Below are positions 1 through 11,200 of a stretch of 56,250 bases of DNA, in pieces (positions within the stretch are counted from its first letter, which is position 1; each line of letters begins with the position of its first letter). This stretch comes from Clostridiales bacterium (lineage in GTDB: Bacteria > Bacillota > Clostridia > Lachnospirales > Lachnospiraceae). The position numbers were made by a program, and so were the translations under genes. The notes beneath the pieces were generated by a model that saw only the letters and a list, made by a program, of their open reading frames with translations, was not told the DNA's origin and searched no databases. The DNA lies in assembly GCA_018365455.1 (NCBI GenBank), contig JAGZJZ010000043.1:1-56250 (forward strand), in the 5' to 3' direction.

Positions 1-1415
1 TACATACTCATTGCATCATCTGCGTCAATAAGCCCACATTCATCCGAATTTGAAATATTTTTAGATGTCGAGTCTCTCAATTGACGAATAAACTCATGGG
101 CTTTTGATAAATCTTTTTCCCATACTAATGAAGCTACTCCTACCACATGAGGAACTGCAATACTTGTACCATGAGTTACAACTGATCCTCCAAAGAATGA
201 AGCTGTTTGGATTTTTTCACCCGGAGCTGCAATATCTAATTCTTTTCCAGTATTGCTGAATGAACTTATCTCTGCTTCGGCATTAGTAGATGCTACTGCC
301 ATTACTTCTTTAAATGCTGCTGGATATTCTACTTTAGCGGCATTATTTCCAGATGCTCCAACCATTAATATACCTGCAGCATATGCATCTTCTACAGCTT
401 GTTTCATAGCATTTGAATATGAAGAAGTCCCGAAACTCATGTTTATGATATTTACGTCGTTATCAATACACCAATAAATTCCTTTTATTATTCTACTTAA
501 TGGTGCTTTATTTTCACCGTCTAAGACTTTTACCGAATATAAATCTACATTTGAATTAACGCCCTTAATTCCACCTTCTCCATCTGCACAAATAATACTG
601 GCAATCCCTGTACCATGCCCCGTAAGGTCTTGATAAATAGGCAAGACATACTCTTCATCCTCTACTAAATTAGTCCAATCTGCAAGTTCAATTCCGTTTA
701 CCTCATCAACCCCCGAATCTAATAGAGCGACTTTTACCTTCCGTACACTTCTTGCATTTGGATAAAAATCATCTGCATTAATTGCCTGTAGGTTCCAACC
801 AGCTTCGACCTCAGTTTCACTTGCATTATTTCTTTCCTCTAATAATTTTTCAAATACTTCTCTCTTTTTTGCTGCCTCGATATCCTCTGTTTCAGGTTCT
901 TCGGTTTCTTCCTGCGTAAGATTCTCTGTATTTTCAATCGTTTCTGTGCTCACTGTTGACTTTTCTATAATTTCTGTCTCTTCCGTTACTTCTGTTTCCG
1001 CTGTTACTGTTTGGCTTTCTTCCTCACTTTCCGTGAGAACTGTTTCTGCTTCTTTTCTTTCCGTGATAACCTCATCTTCCAATGAATTTGCAGAAATTAT
1101 GATATCCTCTTCCACTATCAGACCACCATTTTGCTTTAATACTTCAGCTTCTTCTGGTGATAATTCCATCACCGCAATATTATTATTCGCTAATTCTGGA
1201 TCTTCTTCTGAAATACTAATTGATGCTTTGCTTGTGAATGCGTTAAATTCTTTTGAATTATCTGCCATAACGATAAAGCTTTTCGTATCTGTGTCGGTTT
1301 TATTATCCGCATTTGCTATAATCAGGTTATTGCTGCCAACCAACTGACACATCATTGCGAATACCAAACAGCTACTTACCACTTTTTTACCTGAAATCTT
1401 CATCTTTTTCTTCAT
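1..1415 (-). CDS. Secreted S8 (subtilisin) family serine peptidase, C-terminus beyond the window
   Basis: Partial gene running off the left edge; at least 471 codons are present. It starts at an ATG at 1415 preceded by GGGAGGATAT. A signal peptide (about residues 1-37) is followed by a propeptide-like region and a Glu/Thr/Val-rich acidic stretch (about 110-180). The catalytic domain has all three S8 landmarks: Asp in LLDSGVD (about residue 233), His in GHGTGIAS (about 267) and Ser in GTSIAVPHVVG (about 418), so the enzyme should be active. The product is predicted to be an extracellular endopeptidase; its substrate is unknown. The gene is visibly AT-richer than the sugar genes to the right. 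A promoter and paired direct repeats lie upstream (1541-1618). Confidence 0.93.
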   Translation of the reverse strand, partial: MKKKMKISGKKVVSSCLVFAMMCQLVGSNNLIIANADNKTDTDTKSFIVMADNSKEFNAFTSKASISISEEDPELANNNIAVMELSPEEAEVLKQNGGLIVEEDIIISANSLEDEVITERKEAETVLTESEEESQTVTAETEVTEETEIIEKSTVSTETIENTENLTQEETEEPETEDIEAAKKREVFEKLLEERNNASETEVEAGWNLQAINADDFYPNARSVRKVKVALLDSGVDEVNGIELADWTNLVEDEEYVLPIYQDLTGHGTGIASIICADGEGGIKGVNSNVDLYSVKVLDGENKAPLSRIIKGIYWCIDNDVNIINMSFGTSSYSNAMKQAVEDAYAAGILMVGASGNNAAKVEYPAAFKEVMAVASTNAEAEISSFSNTGKELDIAAPGEKIQTASFFGGSVVTHGTSIAVPHVVGVASLVWEKDLSKAHEFIRQLRDSTSKNISNSDECGLIDADDAMSM

Positions 1416-1540
1416 AGATATCCTCCCTTTTCTCTTTGGTAGTTTCATTGAACATATTACTTACTAATATGAATCTGGAATTGTCAAATAGTAATATCTC
1501 ACTCTTCTTCCTATATTTTCACAAAAAGTTCACAGTCTTA

Positions 1541-1618
1541 TATTTAAATATATATCATATTTACATCAATTTTTCACCCCATATCGACTAACTGGTAGCT
1601 ATCCTTGTCTAGTTGGTA
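1541..1618 (-). promoter_or_regulatory. Promoter of the S8 peptidase with upstream paired direct repeats
   Basis: On the minus strand TTGATG (1564-1569) and TAAATA (1541-1546) are 17 bases apart, a plausible sigma-A promoter for the peptidase. Two near-identical repeats, CTAACTGGTA (1588-1597) and CTAGTTGGTA (1609-1618), begin 21 bases apart, two helical turns, and end 19 bases upstream of the -35 box. Such geometry is typical of sites for dimeric activators, including LytTR regulators. The regulator itself is not in the window. Confidence 0.45.
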
Positions 1619-1654
1619 ATACTATCCATTTTTTTACAGTAGATAAATCCTTTC

Positions 1655-1688
1655 AAAAAAAATAGAGGCATGCAAATGTACGCCTCTA
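1655..1688 (-). terminator. Intrinsic terminator downstream of the 1717-2109 remnant
   Basis: TAGAGGC (1663-1669) and GCCTCTA (1682-1688) form a hairpin, with an A-run at 1655-1662 that reads as a T-tract on the minus strand. Confidence 0.75.
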
Positions 1689-1716
1689 CTGTTCACCCCT
1701 CAGTCTATTCTATCTT

Positions 1717-2109
1717 TTATCTATTGTATATTTTCTTCATAATGAAAATAACTTCACCCTTATGTTCTGCCACCCGATAGCCCTGAAAGAACTCTTCATT
1801 TTTATCGACCTCTCTTAGAATTTTTTCTAAGTTATCAATCCTTTTACCAGTATACTGTTGATCTCCGTTAACTTGGTAATATATTGTTTCGATCCAAATA
1901 TAATCTAACGTACCATCTCTCAAGTATATTTCCCTGTTTATCGATTAGATCAAGAGAAATATTTATTTCGTAACCTTTATTCAAAAAAAATCTGGATTTT
2001 TCTTCAGATATTGATTCATTTGAAGCCGCATCTTATTTATAATTTCAGGTGTTATTACATTTCGGAGCAAACAGGCGGGGAATTTGTCTGCACGTAAGAA
2101 ATACCACAT
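1717..2109 (-). pseudogene. Frameshifted remnant of an unknown small protein
   Basis: No single frame is open, but three consecutive segments read as one protein of about 130 aa. It begins at an ATG at 2109 (MWYFLRADKFPA) and ends at 1717. The first break falls at a run of eight T (1983-1990 as A on the plus strand): one added T would join PDFF to LNKGYEINISLD. A second break near 1924 joins QGNILE to DGTLDYIWIET. The last segment alone (1717-1923, TTG start) gives 68 aa. I do not recognise the family. The start overlaps the edge of the toxin-locus remnant and has no visible ribosome site, so the true 5' end may be lost. A sequencing error in the T-run is possible for the first shift. Confidence 0.5.
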
Positions 2110-2112
2110 CTA

Positions 2113-2150
2113 TTTGCAAATGGTTAGATGAAAATGACAGCAACAGCTAA
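2113..2150 (+). pseudogene. 3' remnant of a small hydrophobic toxin gene (copy 1)
   Basis: This stretch is nearly identical to the 3' end of the intact 31-aa gene at 17335-17430. It encodes only the tail CKWLDENDSNS before a TAA at 2148-2150. The hydrophobic part, start codon and ribosome site are missing, and identity to the intact copy stops at 2113. The terminator hairpin, the TGTGCA stem and a minus-strand promoter downstream are all kept, so the toxin has been lost while the presumed antisense RNA gene remains. Confidence 0.7.
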
Positions 2151-2151
2151 C

Positions 2152-2226
2152 AAAAAATCCCCCGCAGGTTGGTTCTGCGGGGGAAATTCTTGTGCAACTA
2201 TGCACATACATATTCGCTTTTTAACT
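2152..2226 (-). ncRNA. Predicted orphan antisense (antitoxin-type) RNA, copy 1
   Basis: About 75 nt, predicted from the promoter at 2233-2261 to the terminator at 2159-2183. It contains the stem TGTGCA-ACTA-TGCACA (2191-2206), which is also present at 17469-17484. Its 3' part is complementary to the 3' end of the toxin message, as in convergent Fst/par-type loci. The toxin at this position is deleted. Existence of the RNA is inferred from promoter, terminator and conservation between the two copies. Confidence 0.5.
2159..2183. terminator. Bidirectional terminator hairpin, toxin-locus copy 1
   Basis: CCCCCGCAG and CTGCGGGGG form a perfect 9-bp stem with a 7-base loop. A-run on the left and T-rich sequence on the right would let it end transcripts from both sides, including the antisense RNA and read-through from the 3042-aa gene. 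The same hairpin occurs at 17440-17461. Confidence 0.8.
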
Positions 2227-2232
2227 GGTTTT

Positions 2233-2261
2233 ATCATAGCCCAGATAAACGGATTTGTCAA
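2233..2261 (-). promoter_or_regulatory. Strong minus-strand promoter for the orphan antisense RNA
   Basis: TTGACA (2256-2261) and TATGAT (2233-2238), 17 bases apart, read leftward on the minus strand. It lies just past the stop codon of the 3042-aa gene, where no protein gene downstream would explain it. Confidence 0.65.
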
Positions 2262-2280
2262 CCCTCTGTTTCAAATTCTA

Positions 2281-5200
2281 TTACTCTACCTTAATCTTAC
2301 ATTTTGCACTCTTTCCATTGCTGCTCTTAACGGTAATTGTTGTTGTTCCTTTCTTTTTTGTCCTTACCAGACCCTTGGAAGTAACTTTTGCTACTTTGCT
2401 GTTAGAACTGGTCCATTCCAGCTTCTCCGTTGCCGTAATCGGATTTCTTACAGCTTTCAGAGAGAGGGATTTTCCCTTTCGGATGGATAGTTTCTTATCC
2501 ATTTTGATACTCTTCGTCGTTACTTTCCCTTTCTGGACTTTCACTTTCAGTTTCACTTTACCGCCTAAAGTACTGGTTACGGTGATATAAGCAATTCCCT
2601 TTTTCTTTCCGGTGATTGACATTTTGCCCTTTTTCACCTTAACGGTTACCAGTTTTTTATTACCGGACTTGGCTGAACGTATCTTCTCACCTGCCGGGGA
2701 AGAAGTGCTTATCTTTACTGCAGTGGTAGTTTTATTCACCTGCAAGGGAATTGATTTGGCATTTAATTTAATAACAGGTGCCTTTACTGTTACTTTACAG
2801 CTTGCTTTCTTTCCTCCGTCTGCAGTGCACACTATAATGACTGCTGTTCCCGGTTTACCTGCCTGGATTGTACCGTTTCCATTCACAGATGCTACCGACT
2901 TATTAGAGGACGTCCAGGTAACTGTCTTATTTGATGCATTAACAGGGGTAATGCCTGCCGTGAGGGTCACTTTTGATTTTACCTTTATGGTGAGTGAGCT
3001 TTTATTTAGCTGCACTCCCTGGACCAAGATCTTCTCGGGTACCGGAACTACCTTCTTTGGCTCCAGCTTCGTGATTGCATTTTTAAGTACCGCCGCTGCC
3101 TGGTCTATTTCACTTTGGGCAGCCTCTGCTTTATTCATCACCGCTTCTGCTTTTACCAGGGCTTCCTGCATTACTTTTACAGAAGCATCTGTATACTTCG
3201 ACGTATCTGTTTTCTTGGCATTTTGAATCAGTTCTTTCAATGCTGTCTTGTCTGCCGCTTCTTTTGCGCTGATGTGGACAACTGCCTTAATATTCTTATA
3301 AGCCGGATCCAGTTCTTCTTCTGCAGTCATATTAAAGATCAGCGTTCCATCATATGCCACGTTTATGCTCTTGACTACCGTATGACGGCAAGGGTCAAAC
3401 AGTCCTCCAACACCTGGTTTGCCTGCATGCGGGTCCGGATATGGACGCGCATGGTAGACAAGCGCCAGGTTCCCATATTCATCCAGAACCACGGAATTAT
3501 GTCCGCCGCCCACATGCTGGCCCCCTCCGATGGATCCGTCTGCAGTATCATAAGAGCTGAGTACCGGATAATTTAGATTGGTCCAGCTGTCCGGGTTCAT
3601 AAGGTCGCTGCCTTTATCCGCCATCATCAGACCAAGGGTGTAAAATTTATCAACGGTTGCCGCTGAATAACTGATATAAACTTTATCGCCATAGGAGAAC
3701 AGATACGGTCCTTCTACGACTAACTGGTCATTCCCCTCAGGATTACCAGCTGTAATGGAGCCTTCATAGACACCGTACTCCCAGGGCCACTGACCGGACT
3801 TGATTAACTGCGGACTTCCCTCAGGCTGAGGTATCACGCCTTCACCGCCCTTTGCCTTTATGACATAAAGATTTGCAGCGCTTGGAATGATATAGTACCC
3901 CTGTCCCCCATCATCTTCATAATAAGAGACATCAAAGGATGCATTTGCCGGAGCCGGGAGATTCATTTCAATTGGTGTCCCCCACTGATCAGCATCCAGC
4001 ATGCCGCCGTTCTTCATCTGCTCTGCACTTCCCTCGTAAGGGATAAGTATCGACCTGCTGCACCATCCCCAATCGGTATCACTTTTAATTCCTGCGGAAC
4101 CAAAATCATGTGCACCTACGATACAATACCATTTTCCATTTATTTTATGGAACTCTGGCGCCCAGATAAAGGAACCCCAGCGGTCACCAATTTTGGATTC
4201 CATAATGTAATGCTCATTTGCTGTTTTCAGTCCTTCTATGGTTCTGGCACGGCGGATATCCAGCTTTCTGTAAGATTGATTGCGTGCCTCACTTTCATTA
4301 TTCCAGTTCATGTTTTTCTCATAATAAGAACCGGTAGAATAGTAATAACCATCATCCTCATTATAGAAGATATGAGGATCAGCACGTTCTTCAATAAATG
4401 GATATGCATAGGAATCCTGCTGCACTTCACCGGATATTTCATAGGTTCCAGCCTGTCCGGATGCAATCTTCTGCAGATCCTGCTGATTCCATTTCACACC
4501 CAGTTTCTTGGTGCTTCCGTCGCTGTAATCAGCGGTCACCGTTTCCGGAAGTGTTACACTTTCACCGGCATTTGCCCGAATGACAACGGATGCAACCCCT
4601 GTGTTGCGCACGGTTTCGTATTTCTTTGTAAATGCCTTATATTCTTCCTTGTCCGCCTCAAATATGGCAGCCTGTTCCATTACTGCATTTTCCGGAACTT
4701 CTGCAGATACCGCCGCCTTTTCATAGTCTGTTTCTTCTGTTATGACAGGTGTTGATCCTGCATCCAGATTACGGAGCATACTTACATAAGAAGTGCCCTG
4801 CTCATCCTTCCAAAATACTTTATAGCATTCTGCCATGGAATCATAAACCACATTTGGATCCTGTACCGCCTTACCTTCCGTATTCAGCACCAGATACCTT
4901 TCGTTCTCAAAGCTTGTAGTTTCCCTGGAATCCCAGATATAAATGCCGTTCTTCTTATTATTTCCCGAGGCCGCCGCCCCAAGGCTTCCATCTTGATACC
5001 GGAACAATATGGGTGAACCCATCTGATTATCCGGATTTGTTTTCTGGTCTTTATCCCATTTAACATATAACACTGCTTTGCCTTTATTCAATGGCGTAAA
5101 CCCATCGGAATTCGGATCCCGGGCAGCCAGGAATAATGCATCGGAACGTCTGCTGTCAGATGCAGCCAGAAGATCTCCTTCTCCGGTATAGAGGTTACCG

Positions 5201-8200
5201 CCCTTTACTACGTAGCTTAAAATCTGCCCTCCTTCTGCCATAACCGTTGCCTGTTTTGTGATCACGGTATCCCCGATCACAGCTTTTACCATTATCTCCA
5301 GGTTTTCCTGATCTCCCGCGGGGCGGTGAACAGTACCGTCTGCATCAATTATACCCTTTGGTTCACTTGACCAGATAACAGGCTCACTATTCACTGCCGT
5401 CTGCATGTTGCCGGAGATATACTTAGGAATACTCAGTGCAGTCCGGTAACGCCCTGCCGCTGCATCTTTCTGCGATGCTATTGTCAGTTCATATACCGTT
5501 TCTTCTGCGTATGTACCGCTGCTGATTACTGCAGTCAGTGTTACCTTGGCTTCATCCTTTTGGAAGTGTACCGTTCCGTTTTCTTCTACTACGGCAGGTT
5601 TGTTAGATTTCCATTTAACCGCGCATTCTCCTGCCTGAACGGGCAGATCCAGGTCATCTATCACCGTTAATCCGTCCCCTATCTTCAGAGATGCCCTTGC
5701 CTCTTTCACTTTTTTAACTGGTATAGATTTCTGATATAAATCAGCAACTTCTGTCATATTAAATTCTCTGCTATAGATTCGCAGATCACAGATGTCTCCT
5801 GCAAAAGTATCATCTGCATACTCAGAAGCTCCAATATAGGCCGTCAGCTTTTCCCCAAAGTCAGCTACTGTCTTGTTATGGATTTCCGCTGTTCCTACTT
5901 TTTTTCCATCTAAATATCCGGTAATACGGTCTTTTGAAATTGTTACCGTATAATAAGCCCATTGGTTCATATAGTCCAAGGTACTGATGCTGTTCTGGCT
6001 GGAGTTGTTGATACCAGCTTCGGTAGTCCATGGATTAGCAGTGCTTCCGGCAGGCGGATCTGTAAATACTGCCTTATAGTAACCATCAGGATTACAGGGA
6101 TTTAAAATAAAGTAATCTGCCGGATAGCTTCCCAGTTTCTTTTTCCCGCTAAAGGAAAAAGCAGCCGTATTCATTTTTGTATCTTTGTTTTTGATCCACA
6201 TAGAAATCGTTGTACTGTTCTGTCCGTCAAATAATCCTTCGGGCAGTGTCACATAATTTTTATCTGTTTTTGCCCCACCGTCCAAACGCAGTATGCCATC
6301 TTTAAAATAGGTGCCTTTGCCTCCCATCACGGCATCCTTTTGTCTGCCGGCAGCTTCTTTACCGTCTGTTTCCAATTTATAATGAGCCAGTAGATCTTTG
6401 GAGATATCAAGCTGCGGATCATCCCCACCTAACTCTTTGGCACTCAATACCCGGTTATAAACCTTTACGTTATCAAAAGATCCCTTAAAATACGGATCAT
6501 TGCTATAGAAAGATTTCCCCAGATATGCCAGAAGATCCGATCCCAGGTCACTAATAGCCCGCACATAATCCTGTTTGTCTGACAGAACGCCATCGATGTA
6601 CAATGACATGCTGTTCCCGTTCATAACGATTGCAACTTTACTCCACTTGCCCTTAAAAGAACCGTTGATCTGGACATCCCGTTCTTTGCCGTTACCCTGT
6701 GTTGTAATAGCGTTACGGATATTGTCCTGCTTTGTTCGCAGGAACATATACTTACTGCTGTCCTGTCCAACACCAAATGTAAAGAAAAAGTTACTTGTAA
6801 TTTCGGGTTTTACATCCATTACTAAGGTCATTTCATCAAGGCCGTCAAAAAATCCTCTTGGGAATTCTGCATAGGTTTTGCTGCTGCCATCCAGATATAA
6901 TACCTGCCCTTTTTCGGCATCCTTTTTGATAACGGCATTGCCATAAATCCTGCCGTGATTTCCCTTGCCGGATGCATCCAAAATTGTAGCTTCTGATTTT
7001 TCTTCAAAATTATATTCCAGCACAGGCTCTTCTTGTGGTTCCATGTCTGATTTCACAGTCCACTTCTCCTGCAATGCATCATACTCTTCCTGAGTAACCG
7101 GAATCACAGTACCGTGCTTTGCACCGGTAGGCATCAGATAAGTGTCATCTTTCATGAGATGCAGGCTGTTTTCTGCTCCGATATTCTCTGAAATAAATGG
7201 AATATACCCTCTTTTGGCCCCTCCATATTCATCTACCAGGGCGCACCATTTATCTTGATTAATAAACCGGAACATAGTAGGTCCTTCGTAATAACCCTTG
7301 TAGCTTTCTAACTCTGTATTCTTTATTTTCTTGAATACAGATCCCCTGTTTTTTTCTCCCTGTACATAGCTCAGTAACTGGTCAGCTGATTCCAGTGTCA
7401 CATATGCATCTTTGTTATCTTTAATCAAACGGTAATATTTCTTGTCAACCTTTAAAATAGATGCATCAATATTGCCATTAGGGTCATCTGAATAGATCTC
7501 GGGCTGTGTAAATGTGTAAAAATCCCGGGTCTTTGCAACATAGATCCTGCTCTTTTCATACTGGTCAGTTTTTACGGAGCTGGACCAGTAAACCAGATAT
7601 TCTCCGGTCACTTCATCATAAATGGCCTCCGGTGCCCATACATGGTCTGCCTGGATGGAACTTCCCACGTCCACAGCCCGATGATTTGTCCAGTTTACCA
7701 GATCCGTTGATTCCCAGATAATCAGGTCTTTACTGCCGTCTCTTGATGTCCACCACTGGCTCCCATATTTTCCGTTGCGGATATCCAGGTCGGTTGCGAT
7801 CAGATAAAAGCGGTCCCCTTCTGCAGAACGGATAATGTATGGATCACGGACACTTTTATCGCCAAGTTCAGACGTTAATACCGGATCATTTTCATTCAGG
7901 TCGCTCCAGGTGATCCCATCCTGGCTAAGTGCAAAGTATATCTCCTGGTCATCCATCCTGGATTCATCACCACTGAAATAAGCGTACAGATAACCCACAT
8001 ATTCTTTTGCCGTTTCTTTTGCTTTTACCGTTACATGGAAGGTCTTGGTATCCTCAAATGACCCATACCGAATAACTGCACGTAAGGTAACTTTCTGATC
8101 GGTATTTCCTCTTGTCACGGTTCCCGCCGGTGTCCCTGCGTATTCCTTATTTGCGGAAAACTTGGTGGATATCACTTCCTCTTTATCAGAGAACCATGTG

Positions 8201-11200
8201 ATCTCAGATCCATTTTTTCCTTCAGAGGGAAGTGTAAGATTGCCCTTTACTATATTATCCGTAACACCGTTCAGTACCAGTGCCTGCTTGTCGGCAGTAA
8301 CGATCCTTTCCTCTTGCGGCACATCTCCCTCTTCTACAATAATAGTTCCTGTAACTGTGCGGTATTCTTCCTTTAACTCCCGGTCAATTGTCATATCCAG
8401 CACCGGCGTCCCGTCAGCCGCCCAGTGAACCCGTCTGGCACTGGCACTCCTGGTTCCGCCGCCAGGTTTCATATGGTATACGAACAGATCATTGCCATCT
8501 TCGTCTACGGTAAAGGCACTGTGTCCGGGTCCTCCCTCACCTGCAACACTTTCCGCCTGCAGGATAGGGTATCCGGTCTCATTCCAACTTGCCGCATCCA
8601 GCAGGTCACTTTCTGCATTTGCAGTTAACAGCCCTACACAATAGGTATTGCTGACGCTGGAACCGGAAAAGGTCATATAAACGGTTCCATCTCTCTGAAT
8701 GACATAAGGACCTTCATCAACGGTGGCATCAAAACGGTCCCACCCATACTGGGGTCGCAGAATACACGTGGGGGCGCTGGTGAGCTGATATGGGTTTTGT
8801 TTATCAATGGTCGCAATATAGAGATCCGATGTTCCAAATCCCCTGTCATTTGTCATCTCACGCTGTGCCCAGCATACATAGGAGACCCCGTTCACTTCAA
8901 AATAAGTCATATCCAGTGTAATGCCGTCTTCATAAAGATAGCTTCCATCCTGTTTACGGACTCTGACTGCCTCTTTCCAATCATTTTTATTGATTGGATT
9001 TCCGCCTTCTTTTAACTCCATTATACTGGACTGTACCTGCTTCCAGTCATCTCCGATGGCCAGGAAGATATATAATTTTCCGTCGATTTCATGGAGTTCC
9101 GGTGCCCATCTGGGTTTATTCACATTGGGGATCAGTTCATGATCCGCTGCACCAAACAAACCCAAAGGTGTATCAGCTTCCCGGATATTGATCTGAGACT
9201 GATTTGCCGTCTCACCGGTAGCAATAAAATAATATTTTCCATTATAAAAATAGATATCCGGGTCAGCTCTTCCATTCAGTACCGGATACCGGGTCAGTTT
9301 GGCTGTCCCGCTTATCTGATAAGTACCTTCCTTGTTAAAGTTAATGGCCTTTAAGCTGTTAGTATCCCAGTTCACTTTTATATCTTTTTTAGTGCTGTCA
9401 CTATAATTTGCACGAATAACGGATTCCAAATCTTCAACCGCCAGCTCCTGCCCTGCCTTGGTTGAAAAAGTATAGCTCTGTTCCTCTATACCTGTATTTT
9501 CTATCGGAAGCAATTTATTGATGAGCCCTTGCGCCTCATACTCCGTTACCGGAAGCACATTGCCCGGCACAGCACCCGCAATACCGGAAGATACGGATAT
9601 GTTCTCCCTTCCTGTAATTTCTTCCGGCGTACTGATCTCTTTGAAGTCTGGGGTTGTGTTGCAATACAGCTTTCCGTCAGAGCCTTTCCAAGTGAGCTTA
9701 TAGACATTATTAACACCGTCATACTCACATCTGGGCTCCGTAACCGCAAGTTCTGTGTGTAAAGATAGAAGTCCATAGTCTTTATAATTCATGAGATCAT
9801 TCGTGGTATATAACAAAATCTTTCCTTTGGCATTTTTATCACCGCTTGCATCGGTACGCACAGCTGTCACACCTATTTTTCCGTCTGCCATTCGGAAAAG
9901 ATAAGGACTGCGCAGACGCTTTGTGGTTCCTGCAATGGTGTTGGAAGCATTTTCTTCCAGATCGGCTTTAGGGTAAAGAATACCGGTATTGTAATTCAGT
10001 GAAGTATACTTTTCTCCGTCAGCACTGTATGCCAGATGCATGCTGTTTGTTAATTCCGTATTTCCATTGCGGGTGTAGCTCATAACAAAACTTGCGTTTT
10101 TTTCCATTACCAGTACTGCGAATTCTTTATACGCCAGCTGATCATCCTTTGCAATAGCTGCTTTCAGCTCTAACTGCAGGTTCTGCTCCGGAGCTGTAAT
10201 GGTACCATCTGGGGCTATCACTGACGGGTCGCTGCATTCCCAGCTCACGGTGATTCCATCACCCAGGCTTGTTGGCAGTACTGTTTTATCCGTTATGGCA
10301 TATGGCACATTTACCCGGCTCATAGCTTCCGCCAGTACACCGTCTGCGGCTATTACAGTAACCAAAAATTCTTTTGTTACCGTTTCTCCATTGCGAAGAA
10401 GCGTTGCTGTAAGTGTCACATTTTGTTCAGATTCTGACATTGTCACTTTTCCTGTTTGGTCAATCACAGTCGGATCGGAAGATTCCCAGGTTATGGAGAT
10501 ATCATTTCCAGCTGATTCCGGAAGATTTAGACTGGCAATCACTTTTGACGTATCTCCAAGCGACAGCTCACTCTTTGCTTCCAGCAGTTCATTTCTGTTA
10601 AATGCTGTGTCATACAAACCACTCACCTGTTCATCAGTAAGGCTTCTTCCATAGACACGCAGGTCACGGAAGGATCCTTTAAACAATGGATCCTCCAGAT
10701 ATTCCGACTTGCCGATTAAGGATACCAGCCCTTCTCCGAAATCTGATACACTTCTCTTCAGGCTCTGACTTCCAATATTCTGTCCATTCAGGTATGCCGT
10801 CACCTTTTTTTCATTTGCTGCTTCTCCATTTTGTCCAGCCGTATCCAACACAACCGTATAATATGCCCACTGGTTCATATATTCGGTAGTTGACACGGTA
10901 TTACTGATTCCCGCTTCCGTATTGTAAGGTGCCGACTCATTTACAGAATCCGTAAATACAGACTTATAGGTACCTTGGGGATTACAGGGATTCAGTAAAA
11001 AATAATTGACGGGCAGTACACCCCTGGCCTTTGTCCCAAAGAAAAAGGCTGCATAATTTCCTTTTGTATCGTTATTTTTAATCCACATAGAAATCGTTAA
11101 CTGATCCTGATGGTCAAAGATTCCCTGGGGCAGTGCAACATAATCGGTGCTGTCTGACTTTCCTCCAGGCAAATTCAGAGAATCCCCTGTAAATGTCACA

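Noticed and set aside
2128..2490. Plus-strand frame across the toxin remnant and the 3' end of the GH43 gene
   Set aside because: It reads through the terminator hairpin and antisense to the Big_2 repeats; no family and no plausible ribosome site.
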